DNA of 64,000 bases, taken from contig NZ_JACHNE010000001.1 of NCBI RefSeq assembly GCF_014205255.1, positions 1,674,001 through 1,738,000 on the forward strand, read 5' to 3'. This DNA comes from Streptomyces caelestis (lineage in GTDB: Bacteria > Actinomycetota > Actinomycetes > Streptomycetales > Streptomycetaceae). Below the pieces are notes generated by a model. It was not told the origin of the DNA. It made no database searches and saw only the letters and a program-made list of their open reading frames with translations. The position numbers and the translations under genes are program-made. Of this stretch, positions 10,097 to 18,451 are shown piece after piece (the first letter of the stretch is position 1; each line of letters starts with the position of its first letter).

Positions 10097-10825
10097 TCAG
10101 CGTTCGTACAAGGGCTCGCCCGGTGGCGTCGCCCCGGCCGGCAGCAGTGCCAGGTCGAGGCCGCGCACCAGGCGGGCCCTCAGTGTCTCGTCGGCGGCGA
10201 GCCGCCGGGCGACCGCCTGGGCGGCTTCGGCGGGGGCGGCGGACGGATCCAGGACCAGGGCGAGGGTGCCGTCGGCCTGGCCCGGGCCGAGGTGGGCGCG
10301 CAGGACGGCGGGCTCGGCGGCCACGGCCTCGCGTACGGCCTCGACGACGGCCGGGTCGGCGAGCGGGTCAGTGGTCGTACGGCCCTCCGCGAGGGCGAGC
10401 AGGGCGGGCCCGGTCAGTTCGAAGGGCACGGGCCCGGCCAGGTCGAGCACGACCGTGTCCGCCTTCTCGTGCGCGGCGGCCTGGAGGGCCTGGTGCAGGG
10501 GCACGGCGACGGGGCGGGCCGCCGGGTCCCAGCGGGCGAGGGAGTCGGTGGACGTGAAGGCGGGGAGGGCGGTGCGGTTCCCGGCCTTCAGGGTCGGTAC
10601 GGCCATGTCGCTGGTCTTCTCGCGGCGCAGTCCCCGCTCGTCCTCCTCGACCTCGCCGAGCACGGCGACGACGGGGACCAGCAGCCGGGCGTCCTTGAGC
10701 GCCTCCAGGACGGGTCCCACGGCGGTGCGGTCCTCGGCCCAGGCGGCGAGGGCCGCGCTCAGCCGGGGGTCGGCGGAGCCGTCGTCGTCGGAGAAGCCGG
10801 GATCGGGGATGTTCTTGTTCGCCAC
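10097..10825 (-). CDS. SseB-like protein
   Basis: 242 residues, soluble, GTG start. The N-terminal half (SAALAAWAEDRTAVGPVLEALKDARLLVPVVAVLGE...LPAFTSTDSLARW) is the SseB N-terminal domain, seen in enhanced-serine-sensitivity and type III-associated proteins but of unknown function in actinomycetes. The C-terminal half contains an acidic, Ala-rich second domain (LLALAEGRTTTDPLADPAVVEAVREAV). It is downstream of the mycosin-like protease gene on the same strand, with a short tandem DNA repeat between them. Confidence 0.85.
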   Translation of the reverse strand: MANKNIPDPGFSDDDGSADPRLSAALAAWAEDRTAVGPVLEALKDARLLVPVVAVLGEVEEDERGLRREKTSDMAVPTLKAGNRTALPAFTSTDSLARWDPAARPVAVPLHQALQAAAHEKADTVVLDLAGPVPFELTGPALLALAEGRTTTDPLADPAVVEAVREAVAAEPAVLRAHLGPGQADGTLALVLDPSAAPAEAAQAVARRLAADETLRARLVRGLDLALLPAGATPPGEPLYER

Positions 10826-10882
10826 GGTCGTCGACCCTATCGGCCGGGTGCGGCCGCTTCGGCGGGCGGGCCTGGTGGCCGA

Positions 10883-10951
10883 CGGCCGGAGGTCCCCGTG
10901 CCCCGCGGCCGGAGGACCCCGTGGCCGGCGGCCGGAGATCCCCGTGCCCGG
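10883..10951. repeat. Three tandem 23-bp repeats
   Basis: Three head-to-tail 23-bp units at 10883-10905, 10906-10928 and 10929-10951, each beginning CGGCCGGAG and containing CCCCGTG. They differ by a few substitutions. They end 3 bases before the protease stop codon (10955-10957) and lie in the 129-base gap before the SseB start, so they are in the mRNA between two same-strand genes. Confidence 0.8.
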
Positions 10952-10954
10952 CGG

Positions 10955-12133
10955 CTAGAAGTCGTCGTGCATCGTGCGGCGACCGCGCCACAGGACCACG
11001 GCCGCGATCAGCAGGACGCCGCCGGCGCCGCCCGCGAGGGGCGCGGCCCAGTCGGCGGTGTCGGCACCGGAGCCGATGGCGTCCGGGCCGCTGCCGAAGT
11101 ACTTCGCGCCGTACGCCGCCGTGCGGAGGCCCTGCGGCTTCAGCCGGTCGGCGGCCTCGATGGCGGCCGCCGGGTCGACGAAGCCGAAGCCGCGGGAGTC
11201 GTCGCGGCCGTCGACGGGGGCGTTGCGGGCGGTGTCCTCCAGGAGCGTCTTGATCTGGGCCGGGGTCAGGCCGGGGTGGGCGGCCTTGACCAGGGCGGCG
11301 GCGCCGGAGACGAAGGCGGCGGCGGCGCTGGTGCCCCAGCCCTCGTAGTACTTGTGGTCGGGGTCGGCGATGACGACGTCGACGCCGGGGGCGCTGACGG
11401 TGGCGTACCAGCGGCGGGTGGAGAAGGGGGCGCGGGTGCCGGAGCGGTCGACGGCGGTGGCGGCGATGACGCCCGGGTAGGCGGCCGGGTAGGAGATGCG
11501 GTCGCCCTTCTCGCCGCCGTTGCCGGCGGAGGCGACGACGACCACGCCCTTCTTCAGGGCGTACTGGATGGCCTGGTCCTCGGTGGGTTCCGGGTGCGCG
11601 GAGGCGGAGTCGTCGCCGAGGGAGAGGTTGATGACGTCGGCGCCGTGGTCGGCGGCCCAGCGGATGCCCTCGGCGAGGGCGTTGCCGCGGGTGCTGCGGG
11701 CCTTGGCGCGGGAGGGGTCGCCGTCCTCCAGGATCACGCGGACGGGGAGGATCTTGGCCTCGGGGGCGATGCCGAGGACGCCGTCCGCGTTGCCGGGGCC
11801 GTGTCCGTGCCCGGCGATGATGCCGGCCATGGCGGTGCCGTGGCGGGCCCAGGGGCGGTCGCCGGGTTCGGCTCCGAAGCGGATCAGGTCCTTGCCGGGA
11901 AGGACGTTGCCGACCAGGTCGGGGTGGTCGGCCTCGACGCCGGTGTCCAGGACGGCGACGGTGACGCCCTCGCCCTTGGTGGTCTGCCAGGCTTCCTGGG
12001 TGTGCATGGCGTCCAGGGCCCACTGCTGGGCGCGGATGCCGTCGGCGTGGGCGGTGGCGGAGGGGACCAGGACGAGGCCGGCGGCGAGGAGAACACTCAG
12101 GAACCCGCCCGCGCGGGACATGACGGCTTTCAC
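10955..12133 (-). CDS. Mycosin-like subtilisin (S8) serine protease
   Basis: 392 residues. A signal peptide at about 1-30 (SVLLAAGLVLVPSATAHA) is followed by a peptidase S8 domain with the catalytic triad Asp63 (VAVLDTGVEADHPD), His98 (ARHGTAMAGIIAG) and Ser269 (GWGTSAAAAFVSG), with the oxyanion Asn in VVASAGNGG. A single transmembrane helix near 368-384 and a short basic cytoplasmic tail (WRGRRTMHDDF) anchor it. This is the layout of MycP mycosins, the proteases of type VII secretion. No EccB-E or WXG100 genes are here, so a link to type VII export is not shown. The GTG start overlaps the upstream stop by 4 bases (GTGA). Confidence 0.88.
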   Translation of the reverse strand: MKAVMSRAGGFLSVLLAAGLVLVPSATAHADGIRAQQWALDAMHTQEAWQTTKGEGVTVAVLDTGVEADHPDLVGNVLPGKDLIRFGAEPGDRPWARHGTAMAGIIAGHGHGPGNADGVLGIAPEAKILPVRVILEDGDPSRAKARSTRGNALAEGIRWAADHGADVINLSLGDDSASAHPEPTEDQAIQYALKKGVVVVASAGNGGEKGDRISYPAAYPGVIAATAVDRSGTRAPFSTRRWYATVSAPGVDVVIADPDHKYYEGWGTSAAAAFVSGAAALVKAAHPGLTPAQIKTLLEDTARNAPVDGRDDSRGFGFVDPAAAIEAADRLKPQGLRTAAYGAKYFGSGPDAIGSGADTADWAAPLAGGAGGVLLIAAVVLWRGRRTMHDDF

Positions 12134-13824
12134 GACGGCTGCTCCGTGGCCGAGCGGACGTTCTTGCGCAGGCCGCGTTCGACGCGGTCGGCGAGGCCCT
12201 GTGCCTCGTACCCGAGGCCGGCCTGTGCCGGGGCGGTGGTGGCGCCGGACTCCATGGCGTCCTCGGCGGGCTGCGGGTCGTCCACGGTGCGGCCGTCGGC
12301 CCAGCCGGAGACGGCGTAGACGACGACCGGGGCCTCGGTGAGCACGGAGACCGTCCAGGCGGCGCGCTGCCCGGCTCCGAACTCCGCGGCGGGCGTGTCC
12401 TTCGCGGCGTAGGGCAGCGGCATCAGGTCGCTGCGGCGGTCCAGGCGCTCCTTGCGGAAACGGTTCGCGAGGGAGGTCATGCCGGGGGCGTCGGCCTTGG
12501 CGAAGAGCAGGCCGACGGTGGTCACGTAGCTCTCGGTGGCGTCGGTGTAGGTGGCGCGCAGGAGGCGTTCGCAGCCGACGGGGGCGAGGGCCTTGCGCAG
12601 CAGGGGGTCGAAGGCGTCCTTGCAGCCGCTGTCCGGGGCGACGGCGATCCGGGTCCAGGTGCGGTCGGCTCCGCCGGGGCCGGCGCCCTGGCCCTGCACG
12701 GTGGGCGGGAACAACTGGTCGACCGGGACGCTGTGCCAGAGGCTGCCGGACGCGGTGAAGGTGCTGCGCGAGCCCTCCTCCCCGGAGTCCCCCACGAGCC
12801 AGCTCCCGGTGACCGCGCCCGAGATGAGCCCCAGCCCGAGCACGAGGCAGACGGCGGCAGCGGCGGCCTGGGACGCCCCGCGCCGCCCGAGCGGCCGGGG
12901 CCGCGCGTCGGCGTCGTATCCCTCGGGCTCCCCGAAGGACACGACGGGGCGTGTGCCGGCGGGAGCGGGGCCGGGGGTCAGGGGGGCGCTCCAGGACAGG
13001 GACGGGTCGGGAGAGACGTCGGCGGGGTCAAGAGCGGGCTGCCGGCCGGGGGCGGGCCGGTGGGCGGGTGCCGAGGGCATGCGCATGCCCCGCCCGGTGG
13101 TGGTAAGCGTGTCGGCACCGGTGCCTATACCGGCACCCGCCCCGGCACCGGCCTGCGGCTCCCGCGAGGGGCGCGGCGGAATACCGGGCCGCGCGGAACG
13201 GGGGCGGCCGAAGGATTCAGCAGGCTCGGAGGACGGGCGGTCGGCTCGCTCGGCCGGGGACGGGTCGGCGGGGAGCGGTCGCAGGCGCGCGGTCGTCTCC
13301 GAGGAGTTCTCGGCGGGGGCGCCGGTACGGCGTGGCGCGGGGGCGTACCCGGGCCGGCCGGAGGAGCCCGGCGTGGGGAGGTGGCGCGGTCGCGGAGGGG
13401 CGTCGGGTGGGGTGGACGGCCTGTCCGGCTCGGATCGCGCCAGTCGGCCGACGCCGTGCCGCGTGTCCGGGAAGCGGTCGGATGCGCGGGGCGGGGGCGG
13501 GGCGGCGGGCTCGGTACGCCGGGGTGCGGTGGGCCCGGTACGCCGAGAGGTCGTGTCGCCGAAGCTGGGGAAACGGGGGCGGTCGTTCGAGGCGTCGGCT
13601 CCACCTGTGGCCCCGCCACCGTCCCGAGCCGCCGTTTCCTCACCGGACGCAGCAGAGCCACGGACACCGGAACGCGCCCGGTCGTTTGAAACCGACGGGG
13701 TGTCACCCGTGGCCGCGTCGGAAGATGCCGCCCGGGCGTCGTCGGGTGAGGCCGGCGGGTGCGAAGGGCGTGGTGGGGTGCTGGGACGTGGGGGGAAAGA
13801 GGCACGTCGTGCTTCCGTGCTCAT
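12130..13824 (-). CDS. Single-pass membrane protein with disordered N-terminus
   Basis: 564 residues, no family recognised. Residues 1 to about 320 are rich in Pro, Ser, Arg and Ala, and probably disordered and cytoplasmic. One transmembrane helix follows (AAAAAVCLVLGLGLISGAVTGSWLV). The C-terminal ~190 residues are outside and look folded, with two Cys (SGCKDAF and VGCERLL) that could form a disulfide. It is translationally coupled to the mycosin-like protease by the GTGA overlap, so the two proteins probably act together at the membrane, for example as substrate or regulator; this is inference. I chose the ATG at 13822-13824; the frame is open further upstream but the composition changes. 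Confidence 0.75.
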   Translation of the reverse strand: MSTEARRASFPPRPSTPPRPSHPPASPDDARAASSDAATGDTPSVSNDRARSGVRGSAASGEETAARDGGGATGGADASNDRPRFPSFGDTTSRRTGPTAPRRTEPAAPPPPRASDRFPDTRHGVGRLARSEPDRPSTPPDAPPRPRHLPTPGSSGRPGYAPAPRRTGAPAENSSETTARLRPLPADPSPAERADRPSSEPAESFGRPRSARPGIPPRPSREPQAGAGAGAGIGTGADTLTTTGRGMRMPSAPAHRPAPGRQPALDPADVSPDPSLSWSAPLTPGPAPAGTRPVVSFGEPEGYDADARPRPLGRRGASQAAAAAVCLVLGLGLISGAVTGSWLVGDSGEEGSRSTFTASGSLWHSVPVDQLFPPTVQGQGAGPGGADRTWTRIAVAPDSGCKDAFDPLLRKALAPVGCERLLRATYTDATESYVTTVGLLFAKADAPGMTSLANRFRKERLDRRSDLMPLPYAAKDTPAAEFGAGQRAAWTVSVLTEAPVVVYAVSGWADGRTVDDPQPAEDAMESGATTAPAQAGLGYEAQGLADRVERGLRKNVRSATEQPS

Positions 13825-14093
13825 GCACCCCCCGTTTCCTCGTACCCGGGCCGCTGCGTACCGCGCGGGCCGTGTCGTCCTGCCCGAGGCCCGGCACTGA
13901 GTCGTCCCGGGCACACATACCCGTACGGATGGAGCGTCATCCCAGCGCGGAAATCCGGCCGGCGCCGCTCCGCCGTACGTGCGCGTCACTCTACGGCTTG
14001 TTCCTGAGCGAACGGGAACCAGTCCACGAGCTCGGGGCATCTGCCCGGAACGTCCCCCTACCCTGCGGTAATCCTGTCTGGCAGGCTGCGTTC

Positions 14094-15296
14094 ATGACTG
14101 CGCGCGCCTCCGACCGGGCCCGTTACGACCGGGCCACCGCCCATCTCGACGCCCCTCTCGCGATCGTGGACCTGGACGCCTTCGACGCCAACGCCGCCGA
14201 TCTTGTCCGTCGCGCCGGGGGCAAGCCCGTCCGGGTCGCCAGCAAGTCCGTGCGGTGCCGGGCGCTGCTGGAACGCGTCCTGGCCCGGGACGGTTTCGCG
14301 GGGGTCATGTCGTTCACCCTCGCCGAGTCGCTGTGGCTGGCCCGGTCCGGGTTCGACGACGTGCTGCTCGCCTACCCGTCCGCCGACCGGACCGCGTACG
14401 CCGAACTCGCCGGTGATCCCAAGCTCGCCGCCGCCGTGACCGTGATGGTCGACGACGTCGCCCAGCTCGACCTGATCGACGCCTCGCGGGGCGGCGGGCG
14501 TGAAGTCGTGCGCGTCTGCCTGGAGTTGGACACCTCCCTGAAGCTGCTCGGCGGGCGCGTGCGGATCGGGGCCCGGCGTTCGCCGCTGCACTCCCCCGCC
14601 CAGGTCGCCGACGTGGCCCGGGCCGTGGCCCGGCGGCCGGGCTTCGAGGTCGTGGGGATCATGGCGTACGAGGGGCATGTCGCCGGGGTCGGGGACGCGG
14701 TGGCGGGGCGGCCGCTGCGGTCCCGTGCCGTCCGGCTGATGCAGGCCGCCGCCAAGCGTGAACTCGCCGAGCGGCGTGCGGAGGTGGTGCGCGCGGTGCG
14801 GGCCGTCGTGCCGGGCCTTGAGTTCGTCAACGGCGGCGGCACCGGCTCGGTGCAGCACACGGCGGCCGAGGACGCGGTGACCGAGATCGGCGCCGGGTCG
14901 GGGCTGTACGTGCCGCGGCTGTTCGACAACTACACGTCGTTCAGCGGCCGTCCGGCGGCCCTCTTCGCGCAGCCCGTCGTACGGCGGCCGGGGGTGGGGG
15001 TGGTGACGGTCCTCGGTGGCGGGTATCCCGCCTCCGGCGCGGCCGGGGCCGACCGGTCACCCGTGCCGTATCTGCCCGAGGGGCTGCGCTACGACCCTCA
15101 GGAGGGGGCCGGTGAGGTGCAGACGCCGCTGCTCGGCTCGCCCGCCGACGACCTGCTGATCGGCGACAAGGTGTGGTTCCGGCACGCGAAGGCCGGTGAG
15201 CTGTGCGAGCGGTTCGACGTGCTGCATCTGGTCGAGGGCGACGCGGTGACGGCGACCGTGCCGACGTACCGCGGCGAGGGTCACACGTTCCTGTAG
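14094..15296 (+). CDS. PLP-dependent amino acid aldolase/deaminase (D-threonine aldolase-like)
   Basis: 400 residues. The N-terminal alanine-racemase-type TIM barrel carries the PLP lysine in KPVRVASKSVRC (about residue 47), and the C-terminal beta domain ends with the RHAKAGELCERF metal-site region seen in D-threonine aldolases and D-serine dehydratases. Members cleave or deaminate D-hydroxy amino acids; the real substrate cannot be told. The ATG at 14094 was chosen as the barrel begins 25 residues later; the longer frame upstream runs through the divergent promoter region. It converges with the DUF2510 gene. Confidence 0.88.
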   Translation: MTARASDRARYDRATAHLDAPLAIVDLDAFDANAADLVRRAGGKPVRVASKSVRCRALLERVLARDGFAGVMSFTLAESLWLARSGFDDVLLAYPSADRTAYAELAGDPKLAAAVTVMVDDVAQLDLIDASRGGGREVVRVCLELDTSLKLLGGRVRIGARRSPLHSPAQVADVARAVARRPGFEVVGIMAYEGHVAGVGDAVAGRPLRSRAVRLMQAAAKRELAERRAEVVRAVRAVVPGLEFVNGGGTGSVQHTAAEDAVTEIGAGSGLYVPRLFDNYTSFSGRPAALFAQPVVRRPGVGVVTVLGGGYPASGAAGADRSPVPYLPEGLRYDPQEGAGEVQTPLLGSPADDLLIGDKVWFRHAKAGELCERFDVLHLVEGDAVTATVPTYRGEGHTFL

Positions 15297-15327
15297 CCGT
15301 CCCACGGCCGGTACCGGCCGGCCGCGT

Positions 15328-16242
15328 TCAGTCCGGCGGACCGATGCTGCTGCCCACGCCGCCGCCCGTGTCCGCGTCGCCGAACGGCCGGATGCCCTTG
15401 GTGATGCGGTCCATGTCGGCGAGCGGCGGTCCGTCCTCGCCGGCGTCGAAGACGTAGCGGACGAGGACGGGCGACTCGGTGCCGACGCTGGAGGGGAAGA
15501 CGAGGGACTGGACGTAGCCGCCCGGACCCTCGGCGGTCCGCACGCGCCAGCGCACGAGGTACCCGGCGCGGCCGGCCACCGCGACCGGCCCGGATCTGAC
15601 GAGCTGGTGCGACTCGATGCCCCCGTAGAGCTCGCGGCCGAGTTTGTCGCGGTCGTAGGCCTCGTCGGCCGCGTCCTTGATGTCCGCCTTGGCGAGGGCC
15701 TCGGGGGACTTCTCCTCGTTCGCGGTCACCGTGCGGGAGAAGACGAGGCCGTGGCGGCAGAGGCCGACCCCGCCGGGGCAGTCGTAGGTGCCGTCGGTCG
15801 TCATGACGACGTCGTCCTGGGCCACGTGCTGGGGCCGGACCCAGCCGTCGAGCAGCGGGAACGTGACGCCGTTGAGCTGGTCCTCGACGACGGCCGGGTC
15901 GTCGGCGGACGGCTCGGACGTGGACGTCTCGGGTGTCGGCTCCGGCGGGCCGGTCGTGGCCGGGGGCGTGGACGTCGGGGCCGTCCTCGTCTCCGCGCCG
16001 TCGCCGTCGTCGCCGCTCAGCACGACGGCTCCGGTGACGATGGCCGCGACGAGGACGGCTCCGGCTGCGATGAGGGCGACCGCCTTCGCGCGCCCGGTGC
16101 CGCCGCCCGGGGGCGGGGGCACCGGGCCCGTGGGTGCCTCGGGGGCACGGCGGTGCTCGGTCCAGGCCGTGCCGTCCCACCAGCGCTGCAGGTGCGGTGC
16201 GTGCGGGTCCGGGTACCAGCCGGGCGGGGGCGTCATGCTCAT
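15328..16242 (-). CDS. DUF2510 membrane-anchored protein
   Basis: 304 residues. The N-terminus has the DUF2510 motif (PPPGWYPDPHAPHLQRWWDGTAWTEHR), a short domain found at the N-terminus of many actinobacterial membrane proteins. A single transmembrane helix (AKAVALIAAGAVLVAAIVTGAVVLS, about 65-90) is followed by a Thr/Pro-rich linker and an extracellular domain with two Cys (TYDCPGGVGLCRHGL). Function is unknown. The start ATG (16240-16242) begins MSMTPPPGW. It is 41 bases after the SDR gene on the same strand, so it may be the distal gene of the glnA4 operon by read-through, but its content suggests an unrelated role. Confidence 0.8.
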   Translation of the reverse strand: MSMTPPPGWYPDPHAPHLQRWWDGTAWTEHRRAPEAPTGPVPPPPGGGTGRAKAVALIAAGAVLVAAIVTGAVVLSGDDGDGAETRTAPTSTPPATTGPPEPTPETSTSEPSADDPAVVEDQLNGVTFPLLDGWVRPQHVAQDDVVMTTDGTYDCPGGVGLCRHGLVFSRTVTANEEKSPEALAKADIKDAADEAYDRDKLGRELYGGIESHQLVRSGPVAVAGRAGYLVRWRVRTAEGPGGYVQSLVFPSSVGTESPVLVRYVFDAGEDGPPLADMDRITKGIRPFGDADTGGGVGSSIGPPD

Positions 16243-16283
16243 CCCGGCACTGTAGGCCGCGACCCGGGCCGCGCGGACACGCC

Positions 16284-17069
16284 TTACAGGGGTGTGACGT
16301 ACGCCCCCGCGATCCCGCCGTCGACCAGGAAGTCGGTGGCGTTCACGAAGGAGGAGTCGTCGCTGGCGAGGAAGGCCACGGCGGCGGCGATCTCCTCGGC
16401 CTCGGCGAACCGGCCCAGCGGGATGTGCACCAGGCGGCGGGCGGCGCGCTCCGGGTCCTTGGCGAACAGCTCCTGCAGGAGCGGGGTGTTGACCGGCCCG
16501 GGGCACAGGGCGTTGACCCGGATGCCCTCCCGGGCGAACTGCACGCCCAGCTCACGGGACATGGCGAGGACGCCGCCCTTGGAGGCCGTGTACGAGATCT
16601 GGCTGGTGGCCGCGCCCATCCTCGCCACGAAGGACGCCGTGTTGATGATCGAGCCCTTGCCCTGGCGCCGCATGTACGGGATGGCGGCCTTGCAGCAGAG
16701 GTAGACGGAGGTGAGGTTGACCTCCTGGACGCGCTTCCAGGCCTCCAGGCCGGTCTCCAGGATGGAGTCGTCGTCGGGCGGGGAGATGCCGGCGTTGTTG
16801 AAGGCGATGTCGACGCTGCCGTAGGTGTCGTGGGCCGTCCTGAAGAGGGCCTCCACCTGCTCGGGGTCGGTGACGTCCACCTTCACGAAGATGCCGCCGG
16901 TCTCCTCGGCGGCCGCCTTGCCGCGGACCTCGTCGACGTCGCCGCAGACGACGTGCGCGCCCTCGGAGGCGAGGCGGCGGGCGGCGGCGAGACCGATGCC
17001 GCTGCCGGCTCCGGTGACGACGGCGCTGCGGCCGACCAGCCGGCGGCAGATGGTGTCCTGAGCAGTCAC
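16284..17069 (-). CDS. Short-chain dehydrogenase/reductase
   Basis: 261 residues, classical SDR. The NAD(P)-binding TGAGSGIG motif is at about 19-26, NNAG at about 90, and the catalytic Ser-Tyr-Lys set in QISYTASKGGVL. An Asp after beta-2 (CGDVDEVRG) favours NAD over NADP. Its GTG start overlaps the aldehyde dehydrogenase stop by 4 bases (GTGA). In the glnA4 cluster it would fit as the alcohol-to-aldehyde step on gamma-glutamylethanolamide; this is a proposal from context, not from the sequence. Confidence 0.9.
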   Translation of the reverse strand: MTAQDTICRRLVGRSAVVTGAGSGIGLAAARRLASEGAHVVCGDVDEVRGKAAAEETGGIFVKVDVTDPEQVEALFRTAHDTYGSVDIAFNNAGISPPDDDSILETGLEAWKRVQEVNLTSVYLCCKAAIPYMRRQGKGSIINTASFVARMGAATSQISYTASKGGVLAMSRELGVQFAREGIRVNALCPGPVNTPLLQELFAKDPERAARRLVHIPLGRFAEAEEIAAAVAFLASDDSSFVNATDFLVDGGIAGAYVTPL

Positions 17070-18451
17070 TGTGCGGAGCCCTCCGTGCTGATGAAGACGT
17101 TCTTGGTTTCGGTGAAGGCGGCCAGGGCGTCGGGGCCGAGCTCGCGGCCGACGCCCGACTGCTTGTAGCCGCCGAAGGGGGTCCAGTAGCGGACGCTGGC
17201 GTGGGAGTTGACGGACAGGTTGCCGGCGCGGACGGCCTGGGAGACACGCAGGGCACGGCCGACGTCCCGGGTCCAGATGGAGCCGGAGAGGCCGTACGGG
17301 GTGTCGTTGGCGAGCCGGATCGCGTCGGCCTCGTCGGTGAAGGGCAGCAGGACGGCGACCGGGCCGAAGATCTCCTCGCAGGCCGCCGCCGAGTCGGGCC
17401 GCTCGCCGGTGAGCACGGTCGGCGGGAACCAGAAACCGGGCCCTTCGGGTGCGCTGCCGCGCAGGGCCGGGGCGTCGTCGGGCACGAAGCCCTTGACGCG
17501 GTCGAGCTGCTGGCGGGAGATGAGCGGGCCCATCTGGGTCTTCTCGTCGGCCGGGTCGCCCACCACCACGGCGGCCAGCGTCTCGGCGAGCAGCTCGCGG
17601 ACCTCGTCGTACACCGTCTCCTGGACCAGGATGCGGGTGCGGGCGCAGCAGTCCTGGCCGGAGTTGTCCAGGAAGGAGAAGGGGTCGACGGCGGCCTTCA
17701 GGTCCGAGTCGGCGAAGACGATGTTCGGGCTCTTGCCGCCGAGTTCGAGGGTGACCGGCTTGATCTGCTCCGCGCCGAGGGCCATGACGCGCTTCCCGGT
17801 TCGCGTGGAGCCGGTGAAGACGATCTTGGCGACGCCGGGGTGGCGTACGAGCGCGTCGCCGGTGATGTCGCCGTGTCCGGGCAGGACCTGGAAGAGGTGC
17901 TCCGGGAGCCCGGCCTCCAGGGCGAGTTCGGCGAGGCGCAGCGCGGTGAGCGGGGTGGTCTCGGCGGGCTTGAGGATGACCGCGTTGCCGGCCGCGAGGG
18001 CGGGGGCGGTGCCCCAGGCGGCGATCGGCATGGGGAAGTTCCAGGGCGCGATCACGCCGACGACGCCGAGCGGTTCGAGGATCGTGACGTCGAGGCCGCC
18101 GGGCACCGGGATCTGCCGGCCGGTGAGCCGTTCCACTCCCCCGGCCGCGTAGTCCAGCAGGTCCCGGACGTTGCCCGCTTCCCAGCGGGCGTTGCCGATG
18201 GTGTGTCCGGCCTCGCGGACCTCCAGGCGGGCCAGTTCCTCAAGGTGCTCGTCGACGGTGGCCGCGAAGCGGCGCAGCAGCCGGGCGCGGTCGCCCGGGG
18301 CGAGGGCGGCCCAGGCGGTCTGTGCCCGGGCGGCGCGGGCGACGGCCGCGTCGACGTCGGCGGGGGTGGCGGCCGGGACGGTGGCGACGACTTCCTCGGT
18401 CGCCGGATTCAGTACGTCCAGTGCGTGCTCGGAAGACAAGAAGGGCCTCAC
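17066..18451 (-). CDS. Aldehyde dehydrogenase
   Basis: 461 residues, full-length NAD(P)-dependent aldehyde dehydrogenase. The oxyanion Asn is in IAPWNFPMPIAAW, the general base Glu in VTLELGGKSPN, and the catalytic Cys in NSGQDCCARTR. The C-terminal EIFGPVAVLLPF is typical. I chose the GTG at 18449-18451, which overlaps the glnA4 stop by 4 bases (GTGA), giving MRPFLSSEHALDVLNPATEEV. Family members act on gamma-glutamyl aminoaldehydes in polyamine and ethanolamine breakdown; here it would oxidise the aldehyde made from gamma-glutamylethanolamide to gamma-glutamylglycine. Confidence 0.93.
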   Translation of the reverse strand: MRPFLSSEHALDVLNPATEEVVATVPAATPADVDAAVARAARAQTAWAALAPGDRARLLRRFAATVDEHLEELARLEVREAGHTIGNARWEAGNVRDLLDYAAGGVERLTGRQIPVPGGLDVTILEPLGVVGVIAPWNFPMPIAAWGTAPALAAGNAVILKPAETTPLTALRLAELALEAGLPEHLFQVLPGHGDITGDALVRHPGVAKIVFTGSTRTGKRVMALGAEQIKPVTLELGGKSPNIVFADSDLKAAVDPFSFLDNSGQDCCARTRILVQETVYDEVRELLAETLAAVVVGDPADEKTQMGPLISRQQLDRVKGFVPDDAPALRGSAPEGPGFWFPPTVLTGERPDSAAACEEIFGPVAVLLPFTDEADAIRLANDTPYGLSGSIWTRDVGRALRVSQAVRAGNLSVNSHASVRYWTPFGGYKQSGVGRELGPDALAAFTETKNVFISTEGSAQ

